In this document: one piece after another, positions 1-9,294 of the stretch
Numbering within the stretch: the stretch's first letter is position 1
Layout of the letters: each line of letters starts with the position of its first letter
Origin: an uncultured Muribaculum sp.
GTDB lineage: Bacteria; Bacteroidota; Bacteroidia; Bacteroidales; Muribaculaceae
DNA length: 64,000 nucleotides
Reading direction: 5' to 3'
Assembly (NCBI GenBank): GCA_910589555.1
Contig: CAJUTE010000003.1
Location: 69,953 to 133,952, forward strand
Notes under the pieces: model-generated
Told to the model about the DNA's origin: nothing
The model's database searches: none
What the model saw: only the letters and a program-made list of their open reading frames with translations
Position numbers and translations under genes: made by a program

Positions 1-1385
1 TTGTCAAGCAAGCTCTTGCCGATCCGAAGAAAGTCCCGTCACTTTCTAAAATGAAGCTTCTGCCTGACATCAACAAACATGGCTCAGTGACCGATGTCCT
101 TGAAAAAGACATGGTATTGATGGTACAGATCGCCAAAGAGCCTATATCCTCGAAAGGTCCGAGACTTACCACTGAAATCACATTCACCGGACGATATCTC
201 GTCCTGATTCCATTCTCCGATAAGATCTCAATATCCCAAAAAATAAAGACCACCGAGGAGAAATTGCGCCTACGTCAATTGGTCGACAGCATCCGTCCCA
301 AAAATTTCGGAGTGATTGTCAGAACTTCGGCGGAAGGGAAAAGAGTCGCCGAGCTCAACCATGAACTGAAAACTCTGCTCAAATGCTGGGAAGATACGGT
401 GGCAAAAGCTCAGACAGCCACTGTCCCCTCTTTGATTTTTGAAGAAGAGAGCCGCATCGTGAGCATGCTACGCGATGTGTTCAGCCCATCTTATGAGAGC
501 ATATACGTGAATGATGCCGAAACTTTTGGACAGATTTCCAAATATGTATCGCTGATCGCTCCCGAAAGTGCCGAAATCGTAAAGCTCTACACTAAAGATG
601 AGCCTATTTTTGACCATTTCAGCATAACCAAGCAGATAAAATCTTCGTTTGGGAAAACTGTATCTTTCAGGTCCGGAGCTTACATAATCATCGAACATAC
701 CGAAGCGCTCCACGTGATCGATGTCAACTCAGGCAACAGGTCAAAAGCGGCGTCCGACCAGGAGAGCAACGCTCTTGAGGTTAATCTGCGCGCTGCCGAC
801 GAAATCGCAAGGCAATTAAGGCTGCGCGACATGGGCGGAATAATAGTCATCGACTTCATTGACATGAACAAGGCTGAGCACCGACAGGCGCTGTATGAAC
901 ACATGAAAGAGGTCATGGCTAATGACCGGGCACGACACAACATTCTCCCGTTAAGCAAGTTCGGACTTATGCAGATCACACGCCAGCGTGTGCGTCCGGC
1001 TCTCGACATAATCACTACCGAGAAGTGTCCCTCATGTTATGGAAAAGGCGAAGTTCAACCCTCCCTCCTTTTCACCGACAAGCTTAAAGAAAAACTGGAA
1101 TATCTGATCAATGATTTAAAAGTCAACGGTTTTATCATGTACGTGCATCCTTTTGTCGATGCATACTTAAAGAAAGGGATTCTTTCCCTATACCGGAAAT
1201 GGAAAATGGAGCTTGGTGGCAAATTCAAAATAGTGCCCGACCAATCGCTTGCTTACCTACAGTACAAAGTCATTGACAGCAACAAAAACGAAATTGATCT
1301 GGCTGAAGAAAAGGATCTCAGTTCATCATCAACAAAAAACAAGTCGAAAACCAAGATTCGCGACAATGAAGATCAGGATTCCTGA
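1..1385 (+). CDS. rng: Ribonuclease E/G family endoribonuclease, 5' end cut by the window edge
   Basis: Endoribonuclease of the RNase G/E family, expected to cut single-stranded AU-rich RNA and to act in rRNA processing and mRNA decay. The frame is open from base 3, so the gene begins outside the window; the ATG at 51 is internal. What is visible is the end of the S1-like region and the catalytic DNase I-like domain. Numbering from the ATG at 51, DVNSGN (about 224-229) and GGIIVIDFIDM (about 262-272) carry the two Mg-binding aspartates, and CPSCYGKG (about 326-333) is the Zn-link. The C-terminus is short and charged, as in RNase G, without the long scaffold tail of enterobacterial RNase E. 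A hairpin terminator follows directly. Confidence 0.93.
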   Translation, partial: VKQALADPKKVPSLSKMKLLPDINKHGSVTDVLEKDMVLMVQIAKEPISSKGPRLTTEITFTGRYLVLIPFSDKISISQKIKTTEEKLRLRQLVDSIRPKNFGVIVRTSAEGKRVAELNHELKTLLKCWEDTVAKAQTATVPSLIFEEESRIVSMLRDVFSPSYESIYVNDAETFGQISKYVSLIAPESAEIVKLYTKDEPIFDHFSITKQIKSSFGKTVSFRSGAYIIIEHTEALHVIDVNSGNRSKAASDQESNALEVNLRAADEIARQLRLRDMGGIIVIDFIDMNKAEHRQALYEHMKEVMANDRARHNILPLSKFGLMQITRQRVRPALDIITTEKCPSCYGKGEVQPSLLFTDKLKEKLEYLINDLKVNGFIMYVHPFVDAYLKKGILSLYRKWKMELGGKFKIVPDQSLAYLQYKVIDSNKNEIDLAEEKDLSSSSTKNKSKTKIRDNEDQDS

Positions 1386-1400
1386 TCCCATCCCTAATAA

Positions 1401-1433
1401 AAAGAGGCTGCGCAAAAGCGCAACCTCTTTTTT
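1401..1433 (+). terminator. Rho-independent terminator after the RNase G/E gene
   Basis: A 13-bp stem with one mismatch (1401-1413 with 1418-1430), a four-base AAAA loop and a T-run. It lies 15 bases after the stop codon. Confidence 0.85.
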
Positions 1434-1524
1434 CATTTCATGACTCGCAATCAAGCCCGCCTTTCACCGCACTTTGTGAATCAAATCATTTTGCTGTTCC
1501 ACCACAACGAGCCTCCGTTATGAA

Positions 1525-1567
1525 AATATCCATAGTTCCCTACATGACTGGACCATATATGGATATT
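1525..1567. repeat. 10-bp perfect inverted repeat in the gap before cvpA
   Basis: AATATCCATA at 1525-1534 is exactly repeated in inverse orientation at 1558-1567, with a 23-base spacer. There is no T-run, so it does not look like a terminator. It may be an operator or chance. The rest of the gap 1434-1683 holds only the cvpA promoter box. Confidence 0.4.
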
Positions 1568-1656
1568 CAACATTTTTACCGAAGAATAATAAATTTTAGA
1601 GGGTGTTTAATGGCATTTCTCTATGCTAAGGCGCACCGCTATTAAATTTTAATTGT

Positions 1657-1664
1657 TAAATTTG
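1657..1664 (+). promoter_or_regulatory. Promoter -7 box (TAAATTTG) for the cvpA-suf run
   Basis: Exact match to the Bacteroidetes TAnnTTTG box, 19 bases before the cvpA ATG, which predicts a leader of about 16 bases. I see no convincing TTTG at -33. Confidence 0.6.
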
Positions 1665-1683
1665 CACTTTAAAAACTATTTTA

Positions 1684-2190
1684 ATGGACTTGGATATCAT
1701 ACTTTGCGTCATTGCAGGAGGTGCTCTCATTTACGGGTTATACAAAGGCTTCATAGCCCAGCTTGCGTCCATTGGAGGCTTGGTGTTGGGCATCATTGCC
1801 TGCCGGCTGTTTCATCAGCAAGCCGGAGATTTAATGATGTCCCTGTTCCCCGGCACTTTCTCATCAACCGGGGTCGCTGTGGCTGTAGGATGCATAGTGC
1901 TATTCCTCGTTGTGTATTTTTTCATAAGCGCATTTGCGTGTCTGCTTAGAAAAATCACCCATGCCCTGTGTGCCGGATGGATTGACCGATTGCTGGGCGC
2001 GGCAGCAAGTGTGTTCAAGTGGTTATTATTATGTAGCATCATTTTAAATATATGGCATTTCATTGCTCCTGACAGCTCCATCTTCTCATCATCTCACATC
2101 ATGGAGGGGAAACTGTTTGATGCGGTAATGAAACTGGCACCTAAAATTTTCGGCATTGTGAGTGAGCAAATTACCATGCCTGATTGTTAA
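1684..2190 (+). CDS. CvpA family inner-membrane protein
   Basis: Protein of 168 aa with four hydrophobic segments (roughly 2-22, 25-45, 60-88 and 105-125) and the usual CvpA opening, a first helix followed by GLYKGFIAQ. In enterobacteria CvpA is needed for colicin V production and for bile/envelope stress tolerance; its molecular activity is not settled. It starts at the first ATG after the promoter box and ends 21 bases before sufB, so it is probably cotranscribed with the suf genes. No functional link to Fe-S assembly is visible apart from position. Confidence 0.85.
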   Translation: MDLDIILCVIAGGALIYGLYKGFIAQLASIGGLVLGIIACRLFHQQAGDLMMSLFPGTFSSTGVAVAVGCIVLFLVVYFFISAFACLLRKITHALCAGWIDRLLGAAASVFKWLLLCSIILNIWHFIAPDSSIFSSSHIMEGKLFDAVMKLAPKIFGIVSEQITMPDC

Positions 2191-2211
2191 ATGACTGAAC
2201 AATGAAAGAAA

Positions 2212-3696
2212 ATGGATAAAGACGATAAAAATAAAGAAGAAAAGGATAAAAAGCAGAACACCGGCAAAATCGTAAACGATATAACCGGCGACAGCTACAA
2301 ATACGGTTTTACGACCGACGTGGATACCGAAATCATCCCTGTTGGTCTAAACGAAGATGTTGTAAGGCTTATCTCTAAAAAGAAAAATGAGCCGGAATGG
2401 TTGCTCGAATTCCGACTTAAAGCCTATCGCCATTGGCTTACACTGAAAATGCCGGAATGGGCTCACTTGAACATTCCGCCCATCGACTATCAGGCGATCA
2501 GCTACTATGCTGCGCCAAAGAAGAAAGAGGGTCCCAAGAGCCTTGACGAAGTGGATCCCGAACTGCTTGAAACATTTGACAAACTCGGCATCCCCCTCCA
2601 AGAGCAGAAAGCACTTGCAGGAATGGCTGTAGATGCAGTATTCGACTCAGTGTCGGTGAAGACCACCCACAAGGAAAAGCTTGCAGAACTCGGCATTATA
2701 TTCTGCTCCATTTCTGAGGCGGTGAAAGACTATCCTGACCTCGTGAAAAAATATCTCGGGTCGGTAGTGAGCTATCGCGACAACTTTTTCGCAGCATTAA
2801 ACTCAGCTGTATTTTCCGATGGATCTTTTGTCTATATCCCCAAAGGCGTGAGATGCCCTATGGAGCTGTCGACATATTTCCGAATAAACGCATCAGGAAC
2901 GGGACAATTTGAACGCACACTTATTGTTGCCGACGACGAGGCTTACGTAAGTTATCTTGAAGGCTGCACGGCTCCAATGCGTGACGAGAACCAACTCCAT
3001 GCGGCAATCGTGGAGATTGTGGTCGAAGAAAGAGCCGAGGTCAAATATTCAACTGTCCAGAACTGGTATGCCGGCGACAAAGACGGCAAAGGCGGTGTCT
3101 ACAATTTCGTCACAAAACGTGGTATATGCCGTGGCGACTATTCAAAGCTTTCCTGGACGCAAGTGGAGACAGGATCGGCAATCACATGGAAATACCCGAG
3201 TTGCATTCTGCAAGGCGACAACTCGGTGGGCGAATTCTATTCCGTGGCTGTCACACGCAACAAGCAACAAGCCGATACCGGAACCAAGATGATACACGTA
3301 GGGAAAAATTCACGTTCCACAATCGTGAGCAAAGGCATATCCTCAGGACACAGCGAAAACTCCTATCGCGGAATGGTAAAGGTAATGCCTAATGCCGATG
3401 GATGCCGAAACTATACACAGTGCGACAGCCTGCTGTTGAGCTCCACATGCGGCGCCCACACATTCCCCTATATCGACATAATGAACGACACGGCGATAGT
3501 GGAGCATGAGGCAACCACTTCAAAAATCAGCGAGGATCAGCTGTTCTACTGCAACCAGCGCGGCATCCCCACTGAAGAGGCGGTGGGATTGATCGTAAAC
3601 GGATATGCCAAAGAGGTGATGAACAAGCTGCCTATGGAATTTGCCGTAGAGGCGCAACGCTTGCTTCAGGTCACTCTTGAAGGATCTGTCGGATAA
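2212..3696 (+). CDS. sufB: Fe-S cluster assembly protein SufB
   Basis: Scaffold subunit of the SufBCD complex, on which Fe-S clusters are built in the cytoplasm from sulfur delivered by SufS. The 494-aa length is normal. The core is a right-handed beta-helix containing conserved stretches such as GVRCPMELSTYFRIN and the Cys/His-bearing C-terminal part (YTQCDSLLLSSTCGAHTFPYI, then IVEHEATTSKISEDQLFY). The first 25 residues are very Lys/Asp/Glu-rich. It is the first of four consecutive suf genes, B, C, D and S. No sufA, sufE/sufU or regulator gene lies next to them. Confidence 0.97.
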   Translation: MDKDDKNKEEKDKKQNTGKIVNDITGDSYKYGFTTDVDTEIIPVGLNEDVVRLISKKKNEPEWLLEFRLKAYRHWLTLKMPEWAHLNIPPIDYQAISYYAAPKKKEGPKSLDEVDPELLETFDKLGIPLQEQKALAGMAVDAVFDSVSVKTTHKEKLAELGIIFCSISEAVKDYPDLVKKYLGSVVSYRDNFFAALNSAVFSDGSFVYIPKGVRCPMELSTYFRINASGTGQFERTLIVADDEAYVSYLEGCTAPMRDENQLHAAIVEIVVEERAEVKYSTVQNWYAGDKDGKGGVYNFVTKRGICRGDYSKLSWTQVETGSAITWKYPSCILQGDNSVGEFYSVAVTRNKQQADTGTKMIHVGKNSRSTIVSKGISSGHSENSYRGMVKVMPNADGCRNYTQCDSLLLSSTCGAHTFPYIDIMNDTAIVEHEATTSKISEDQLFYCNQRGIPTEEAVGLIVNGYAKEVMNKLPMEFAVEAQRLLQVTLEGSVG

Positions 3697-3734
3697 ATGT
3701 AACATAATTCCTGAATCAGAAAATAATATCATAA

Positions 3735-4505
3735 ATGAACAATATACTTTTAGACATAAAAGATCTTCACGCCAATGTTGAAGGTAAAGAGATACTCAAA
3801 GGAATAAACCTCCAGATACGCGAAGGTGAAGTACACGCAATAATGGGTCCTAACGGATCAGGAAAGTCTACCCTATCGATGGTGCTTGCAGGAGCGCCCA
3901 ATTATGAAGTGACGAAAGGATCGGTGGATTTCCATGGAAAGGAATTGCTTGAGCTGTCGCCTGAAAACCGTAGCCATGAGGGGCTGTTCCTGTCATTCCA
4001 GTATCCGGTGGAAATACCCGGCGTGTCAATGGTCAACTTCATGCGTGCCGCTATAAATGAAAAGCGTAAATATTTCGAAGAGCCGCCGTTGTCAGCAAGC
4101 GACTTCCTTAAGATGATGCGTCAGAAGCGTGCTGTCGTGGAACTTGACAACAAGCTCGCATCACGCTCAGTGAACGAAGGATTCTCAGGTGGTGAAAAGA
4201 AACGAAATGAGATATTCCAGATGGCTGTTCTTGAACCCAAATTGTCCATCCTTGACGAAACCGATTCCGGTCTTGATATCGACGCATTGAGAATCGTTGC
4301 CGGAGGTGTCAACAAACTCAAGACCGACAAAAACGCCACTATCGTGATCACACACTATCAGCGACTCCTTGACTACATAAAGCCTGACTTTGTCCATGTG
4401 CTCTATAAAGGACGCATCGTGAAAACCGGAGGTCCCGAACTTGCGCTTGAACTCGAAGAGAAGGGTTATGACTGGATTAAACAAACAATTGATTCGGAGG
4501 AATAA
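3735..4505 (+). CDS. sufC: Fe-S cluster assembly ATPase SufC
   Basis: ABC-type ATPase that binds SufB and SufD and drives the conformational change needed for cluster assembly. Walker A GPNGSGKS is at residues 38-45, the signature FSGGEKKRNE near 150, and Walker B with the SufC-type variant LSILDETDSGLD near 170. The 256-aa length is typical. It lies 38 bases after sufB and two bases before sufD, consistent with a single transcript and translational coupling to sufD. Confidence 0.97.
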   Translation: MNNILLDIKDLHANVEGKEILKGINLQIREGEVHAIMGPNGSGKSTLSMVLAGAPNYEVTKGSVDFHGKELLELSPENRSHEGLFLSFQYPVEIPGVSMVNFMRAAINEKRKYFEEPPLSASDFLKMMRQKRAVVELDNKLASRSVNEGFSGGEKKRNEIFQMAVLEPKLSILDETDSGLDIDALRIVAGGVNKLKTDKNATIVITHYQRLLDYIKPDFVHVLYKGRIVKTGGPELALELEEKGYDWIKQTIDSEE

Positions 4506-4507
4506 AA

Positions 4508-5860
4508 ATGGGGGCGATAAAACAGTACATTGACCTTTATATCGACCAAAAATCGGTGATTGACGCCAATTCCACAGGAGCCATGAACTCCATGAGGGAT
4601 AAGGCTCTTGCCGCTCTTGAAGGGAAAGAATTACCCGACAAAAGCGTGGAAGGCTTCGAAAAGACATCCATCGACGACATGATGGCTCCGGATTACGGCA
4701 TAAACATCCAAAGAATAAATATTCCTGCCGATGTGGCAAGTTCATTCCATTGCGGAGTCCCGAATCTGAGCACCATGCTCGGAGTGGTCGTAAACGACGA
4801 ATTTCATCCGGTGGATTCTTTACAAAAGCGTCTGCCCGAAGGATGTGTATTCACATCCATGAAAAATGCCGACAATGTGTGTCCCGGTCTTTTGCAGAAA
4901 TATTACGGAACTATCGCCGACTTGGAACAACCGGGGGTGGCATTGAACACTCTGCTCTCTCAGAACGGCGTGGTGCTATACATCCCCAAAGGAATGAAAA
5001 TCGACAAGCCGCTTCAATTGGTCAACATTTTCAATTCCCCTGTCCCCACCATGGCGTTTCGCCGTCTGCTTATAGTCCTCGATGATGATGCGTCGGCTCA
5101 GATATTGCTCTGCGACCACACCCAGAAATGCAACAATGCTTATCAATCATCGCAGGTGATTGAGATAGCCCTTGGCGAAAACGCAAGCTTGGACCTGTGT
5201 GACATCGAGGAGTCATCCGACAAGACCTCACGTTATTCTCAGTTGTTCGCAGTGCAGCATCAACGCTCAAGATTGGCGCTCAACGGCACAACTCTGCTTT
5301 GCGGCACAACACGCAACGAATACAACGTGAAAGTCGAAGGTCACGAATGCGAGACTCTGATTGCCGGAATGGCTATCGCATCAAAAAAGCAGCACATCGA
5401 CAACAATACCCTTGTGACACATTTAGGCACTCACTGCCATTCACGTCAGCTGTTCAAATATGTGATTGACGAAGAAGCGTCAGGAGCTTTTGAGGGAACA
5501 ATTTTCGTTGATGAGAAAGCCAAGTTTACCGAAGCATATCAGAATGACAAGAATCTTCTCGCATCGGGCACTGCAAAAATGCACTGCAAACCACAGCTCC
5601 TCATATATTGCGACGACGTGAAGTGCAGCCACGGAGCTTCAACGGGACAACTCGACATGAACGCCCTGTTCTACATGAGATCGCGAGGAATCGACGAGAA
5701 ACTTGCACGCACAATGCTTATGCAAGCGTTCATGTCGGACGTGATCGACACGGTAAGTATGCCGGGATTGAAGGAAAGACTTCATCTACTTGTGGAAAAA
5801 CGCTTCGAAAATAAAGATTTATCTTGCGGTTCGTGCAATATTAACTGCAAGGAATCATAA
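4508..5860 (+). CDS. sufD: Fe-S cluster assembly protein SufD
   Basis: Partner of SufB in the SufBC2D complex, thought to help iron entry. Protein of 450 aa with the SufD beta-helix core (for example GTIFVDEKAKFTEAYQ and the segment CDDVKCSHGASTGQLD, which carries the conserved His). The start codon lies two bases after the sufC stop. The last residues, CGSCNINCKES, form a small Cys-rich tail that the SufD fold does not need. In E. coli the key cluster-forming residues are in SufB and the SufB-SufD interface, so the tail is an extra feature of unknown use. Confidence 0.95.
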   Translation: MGAIKQYIDLYIDQKSVIDANSTGAMNSMRDKALAALEGKELPDKSVEGFEKTSIDDMMAPDYGINIQRINIPADVASSFHCGVPNLSTMLGVVVNDEFHPVDSLQKRLPEGCVFTSMKNADNVCPGLLQKYYGTIADLEQPGVALNTLLSQNGVVLYIPKGMKIDKPLQLVNIFNSPVPTMAFRRLLIVLDDDASAQILLCDHTQKCNNAYQSSQVIEIALGENASLDLCDIEESSDKTSRYSQLFAVQHQRSRLALNGTTLLCGTTRNEYNVKVEGHECETLIAGMAIASKKQHIDNNTLVTHLGTHCHSRQLFKYVIDEEASGAFEGTIFVDEKAKFTEAYQNDKNLLASGTAKMHCKPQLLIYCDDVKCSHGASTGQLDMNALFYMRSRGIDEKLARTMLMQAFMSDVIDTVSMPGLKERLHLLVEKRFENKDLSCGSCNINCKES

Positions 5861-5884
5861 CTTACGAAGCTAAACAACAGCTTT

Positions 5885-7108
5885 ATGACAGAAAATTACG
5901 ACCTACAGAAATTGCGTGAGGATTTCCCATCGTTAAAGCGCGAGATATATGGGAAACCGCTCGTGTACCTTGACAATACCGCGACATCACAGACTCCGAA
6001 ATGTGTGGTGGACGACATCGTCAGCGCCTACTACAACTCAAAGGCAAACGTGCATCGCGGCGTGCACACCCTCTCGCAGGAAATGACCGACTTGCAAGAG
6101 CGCGCCCGCCGTAGAGTCAAGGAATACATCAACGCATCGTCCATTGAAGAGATAATTTTCACACGAGGCACAACCGAATCAATAAATCTCGTGGCATCAT
6201 CTTTCGGCGAACTGCTAAAGGAGGGCGACGAAATAATAGTGAGCGTCATGGAGCATCATTCCAATATAGTTCCATGGCAATTGCTCGGGCAACGAAAAGG
6301 AATAACATTGAAAGTCATTCCCATGAATGACGAGGGAGTCCTTGACATGGATGCATATCGAAAGTTGTTCAACGAGCATACGGCATTCGTCTCTTGCACC
6401 CATGTGAGCAATGTGCTCGGCACAATAAATCCGGTCAAAGAGATCGTAGCCGAAGCCCATCGCCACGGCGTCCCGGTTCTTATCGACGGAGCGCAGGCAA
6501 TAGCCCATCAGAAAGTCGATGTCGTTGACATCGACTGCGATTTCTACGCCTTCTCATCCCATAAGATGTATGGTCCCACAGGCATCGGAGTCCTATATGG
6601 TAAAAAAGAATGGCTTGAGAAAATGCCACCCTATCAAGGCGGCGGTGAAATGATAGGCAACGTCAGCTTTTCAGGCACCACATTTGCCGAGCTGCCATTC
6701 AAGTTTGAAGCGGGCACACCTGACTTTATCGGCATAGCCGCTCTGCATACGGCAATAGATTACATCGCCTCAATAGGTATTGATGCTATCGCGTCGCATG
6801 AGCACGAACTGCTTGAGTACACCACTCGCCGCATGATGGAGATTCCGGGGATGAGAATTTTCGGCACCGCCCCTGAAAAGGATGCTATTATATCATTCCT
6901 TATAGGCAACAGCCACCATTTCGACACCGGAGTGCTGCTGGACAAACTTGGCATTGAAGTGCGCACCGGACACCATTGCGCCGAACCTCTCATGCATCGT
7001 CTGGGTGTAGAAGGAGTCGTGAGGGCATCATTCGCTCTTTATAACACTAAAGAGGAATGCGACCGCTTTATCGACGCGCTTAAACGAGTTGCCGCGATAT
7101 TGGAATAG
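5885..7108 (+). CDS. sufS: Cysteine desulfurase SufS (class II)
   Basis: PLP enzyme that converts cysteine to alanine and leaves a persulfide for SufB. Protein of 407 aa, normal for SufS. The PLP lysine is K227 in SSHKMYGPTG and the catalytic cysteine is C365 in RTGHHCAEPL, the tight loop typical of class II enzymes. Class II enzymes normally need a SufE or SufU acceptor, and none is encoded nearby. Last gene of the suf run; it meets the DUF486 gene tail to tail with one base between stop codons. Confidence 0.96.
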   Translation: MTENYDLQKLREDFPSLKREIYGKPLVYLDNTATSQTPKCVVDDIVSAYYNSKANVHRGVHTLSQEMTDLQERARRRVKEYINASSIEEIIFTRGTTESINLVASSFGELLKEGDEIIVSVMEHHSNIVPWQLLGQRKGITLKVIPMNDEGVLDMDAYRKLFNEHTAFVSCTHVSNVLGTINPVKEIVAEAHRHGVPVLIDGAQAIAHQKVDVVDIDCDFYAFSSHKMYGPTGIGVLYGKKEWLEKMPPYQGGGEMIGNVSFSGTTFAELPFKFEAGTPDFIGIAALHTAIDYIASIGIDAIASHEHELLEYTTRRMMEIPGMRIFGTAPEKDAIISFLIGNSHHFDTGVLLDKLGIEVRTGHHCAEPLMHRLGVEGVVRASFALYNTKEECDRFIDALKRVAAILE

Positions 7109-7109
7109 T

Positions 7110-7481
7110 CTATTTCATAAACACGAAATAGACAGCCAGTATCAGGCACACAAATGCCGCAAGGTGGTTCCAATGAAGCGGCTCTCCTTTAAAGAACACT
7201 ACTGTAAACAGCGTAAACACAATAAGGGTGATGACTTCTTGCATCACCTTTAATTGCATAAGGGAGAACGGACCGCCATTACCGGAAAATCCTATTCTGT
7301 TTGCCGGGACTTGACAGCAATATTCCAGGAGCGCTATGCCCCATGAAATCAATATGACGACAATCAATGGAGTCGCAGGTGTGATTAATTTCACATCCTG
7401 CAATTTCAAATGTCCGTACCACGCGAAGGTCATAAATATATTTGATATGACCAACAGTCCTATAGTCATCCACACATTCAT
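7110..7481 (-). CDS. DUF486 family small membrane protein (DMT-like)
   Basis: Protein of 123 aa with four hydrophobic segments (about 5-22, 37-55, 85-102 and 107-122) and the family-typical FMTFAWYGHLK and WGIALLEYC segments. DUF486 proteins resemble half-size drug/metabolite transporters; their substrate is unknown. It is the last gene of a four-gene minus-strand run (folD, CapA-like, LtaS-like, DUF486), with 19 bases to the gene upstream. Confidence 0.85.
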   Translation of the reverse strand: MNVWMTIGLLVISNIFMTFAWYGHLKLQDVKLITPATPLIVVILISWGIALLEYCCQVPANRIGFSGNGGPFSLMQLKVMQEVITLIVFTLFTVVFFKGEPLHWNHLAAFVCLILAVYFVFMK

Positions 7482-7500
7482 AACGGTAACATCAAGTTAA

Positions 7501-9282
7501 CTAACGTCCGAAATAATCTTTCGCAATAATTTTATCACTTATCTTACGAGCATTGGCTATGTTATCCATCACATCCTTGTCGACTCCGGTCGTATCACCG
7601 GTAACATAGTTGGTCATGGATGATATCGCGTATGCCGGTTTGTTGAGGTCCAGAATACTCTGCCCCATTCCCTTCCACTCATAATTATCCAGCCCCATAA
7701 GCTGAAGGAGCGTGGGATACATATCGACCTGTCCCATTACCCGGTCATGTCGACCAGCCACCGGAGAGTTAAGAACGATGAAAGGCGTAAACTGATTCGC
7801 ATCGATTATGCCTGCCATGCGTTCATCTTTCAACAGTTCATTCCGGTTAGCTGCAAGCCCTTCATGATCGCCGGTTATGACGATGAGTGTGCTGTCGTAA
7901 TCAGATCGCGATTTCAGATATTCAATCAATGGTTTCAGCGATTCATCAGTATAATGTGCCATCGTCATATAGTTGGCTGCCTTCTCCTGCCAGGATTGAG
8001 GAACCGTGAATTCCGGATCCTTAAGTTTGTCAGGCAACACGAATGGATTATGCCCGGAATAAGTCACCCATTGAATGAAAGCCGGCTCGCCTTCCTTCCA
8101 TATTTCACCGTTTTTAAGTTTCTCGACGCTTTGACGCAAGAATGATCCATCGCTTAGTTTCGCCGGATTACCCACCAATTCATCATTATGCCAAGAACTT
8201 CTATGGAGCAGGGTGTCGATACCGAAAGCTTTCCCTATCACCTCCTGATTCCACACAATCGGCTTATCGCAAGTAAGGATATAGGCACGTGTGTCGTGAT
8301 TCCTCTCTTTCATCGCTTTGGTCAAAGTTTTGTAGGTAGAGTGAGGATATTTCATGCTGTACACGCTCTGCATCATCGGAAGCATTCCGGCATTCAAAAG
8401 CAATTGGCAGTCGATTGAACGTCCCGCAGCCACCTGGGTCAACACATGAGGGGCATACAGAGTGGTGCTGTCGGCTATGAGCGAGTTAAGAAACGGGGTG
8501 ATTGGAACGCCGTCGACATCACGTTGAAGTACCCAGCTTTCCAATGATTCACATAATATTATTACCAGATTCTTACGTCCGGGTATGGAATCAGGCAATG
8601 CTGTAAATGGACGCATCCTCTCCTTCTCGCTGATCCACTCTTCAATTTCCGACACATCCTCAGGAGTGAGCATTGCCGAATTGGTCTGAGTTCCTTGATA
8701 AATAAGATTTCCGAACACGGTGTACACCGGGACAACACACGTGGAATAGTAGCATGATTCCTCCATCGCGCTTATCTGCGGCTTATATCCTCCTCCTGGA
8801 AGAGAAAGGAGCCATGACACAACACCGGCTACGGCAGTAAACAAGGCATAGACCCCGGCTACGTGTTTAGTAATTTTTTTCATCGGAGCGCGGAATGCAA
8901 TCCAGAGGGCGGCTATCGTGACCACCGGCAATGTAATGTCGCTCAATCTCATTGAATCCCATACGCTTGCCGTGAAATCTTTAAGATTACCGGCAAGGAA
9001 ATAGCTATCGGCAGGGATAGCCGTAAAATATGTGCGGCAATACATGAGATTTGCCTCAAGCAGAATGTCAAGAAGGAGCATTATCACTCCTTGAATCCAC
9101 ACTTTGCGAAACAGCAAATAAGGCAACGTCAGTAAAAATGACGCAAATATAGCGTTGACATATAAAGCCGGATTGCTCATGCCTCGGAATGTGGTTCCAA
9201 GGCTCCACAATACATCAAACGTCATGAAAATGGCAAAACATCCGGCAACCAGAATCCAGATTCGATCAAATTTTTTATTCAT
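7501..9282 (-). CDS. LtaS/phosphoglycerol transferase-like membrane protein with extracytoplasmic sulfatase-fold domain
   Basis: Protein of 593 aa. Five hydrophobic helices fill residues 8 to about 170, then an alkaline-phosphatase-fold domain (about 225-540) follows. Motifs: NLVIILCESLESW with the first metal-binding Glu, AAGRSIDCQ where the nucleophile is a Ser in place of the Thr of LtaS, and ITGDHEGL with the metal-binding Asp/His pair. The family transfers phosphoglycerol or phosphoethanolamine to sugars or lipids on the outer face of the membrane. Gram-negatives lack lipoteichoic acid, so the acceptor may be a glycan or lipid A-like molecule; this is inference. Twelve bases separate it from the CapA-like gene. 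Confidence 0.88.
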   Translation of the reverse strand: MNKKFDRIWILVAGCFAIFMTFDVLWSLGTTFRGMSNPALYVNAIFASFLLTLPYLLFRKVWIQGVIMLLLDILLEANLMYCRTYFTAIPADSYFLAGNLKDFTASVWDSMRLSDITLPVVTIAALWIAFRAPMKKITKHVAGVYALFTAVAGVVSWLLSLPGGGYKPQISAMEESCYYSTCVVPVYTVFGNLIYQGTQTNSAMLTPEDVSEIEEWISEKERMRPFTALPDSIPGRKNLVIILCESLESWVLQRDVDGVPITPFLNSLIADSTTLYAPHVLTQVAAGRSIDCQLLLNAGMLPMMQSVYSMKYPHSTYKTLTKAMKERNHDTRAYILTCDKPIVWNQEVIGKAFGIDTLLHRSSWHNDELVGNPAKLSDGSFLRQSVEKLKNGEIWKEGEPAFIQWVTYSGHNPFVLPDKLKDPEFTVPQSWQEKAANYMTMAHYTDESLKPLIEYLKSRSDYDSTLIVITGDHEGLAANRNELLKDERMAGIIDANQFTPFIVLNSPVAGRHDRVMGQVDMYPTLLQLMGLDNYEWKGMGQSILDLNKPAYAISSMTNYVTGDTTGVDKDVMDNIANARKISDKIIAKDYFGR

Positions 9283-9294
9283 TCATTTAAACGG

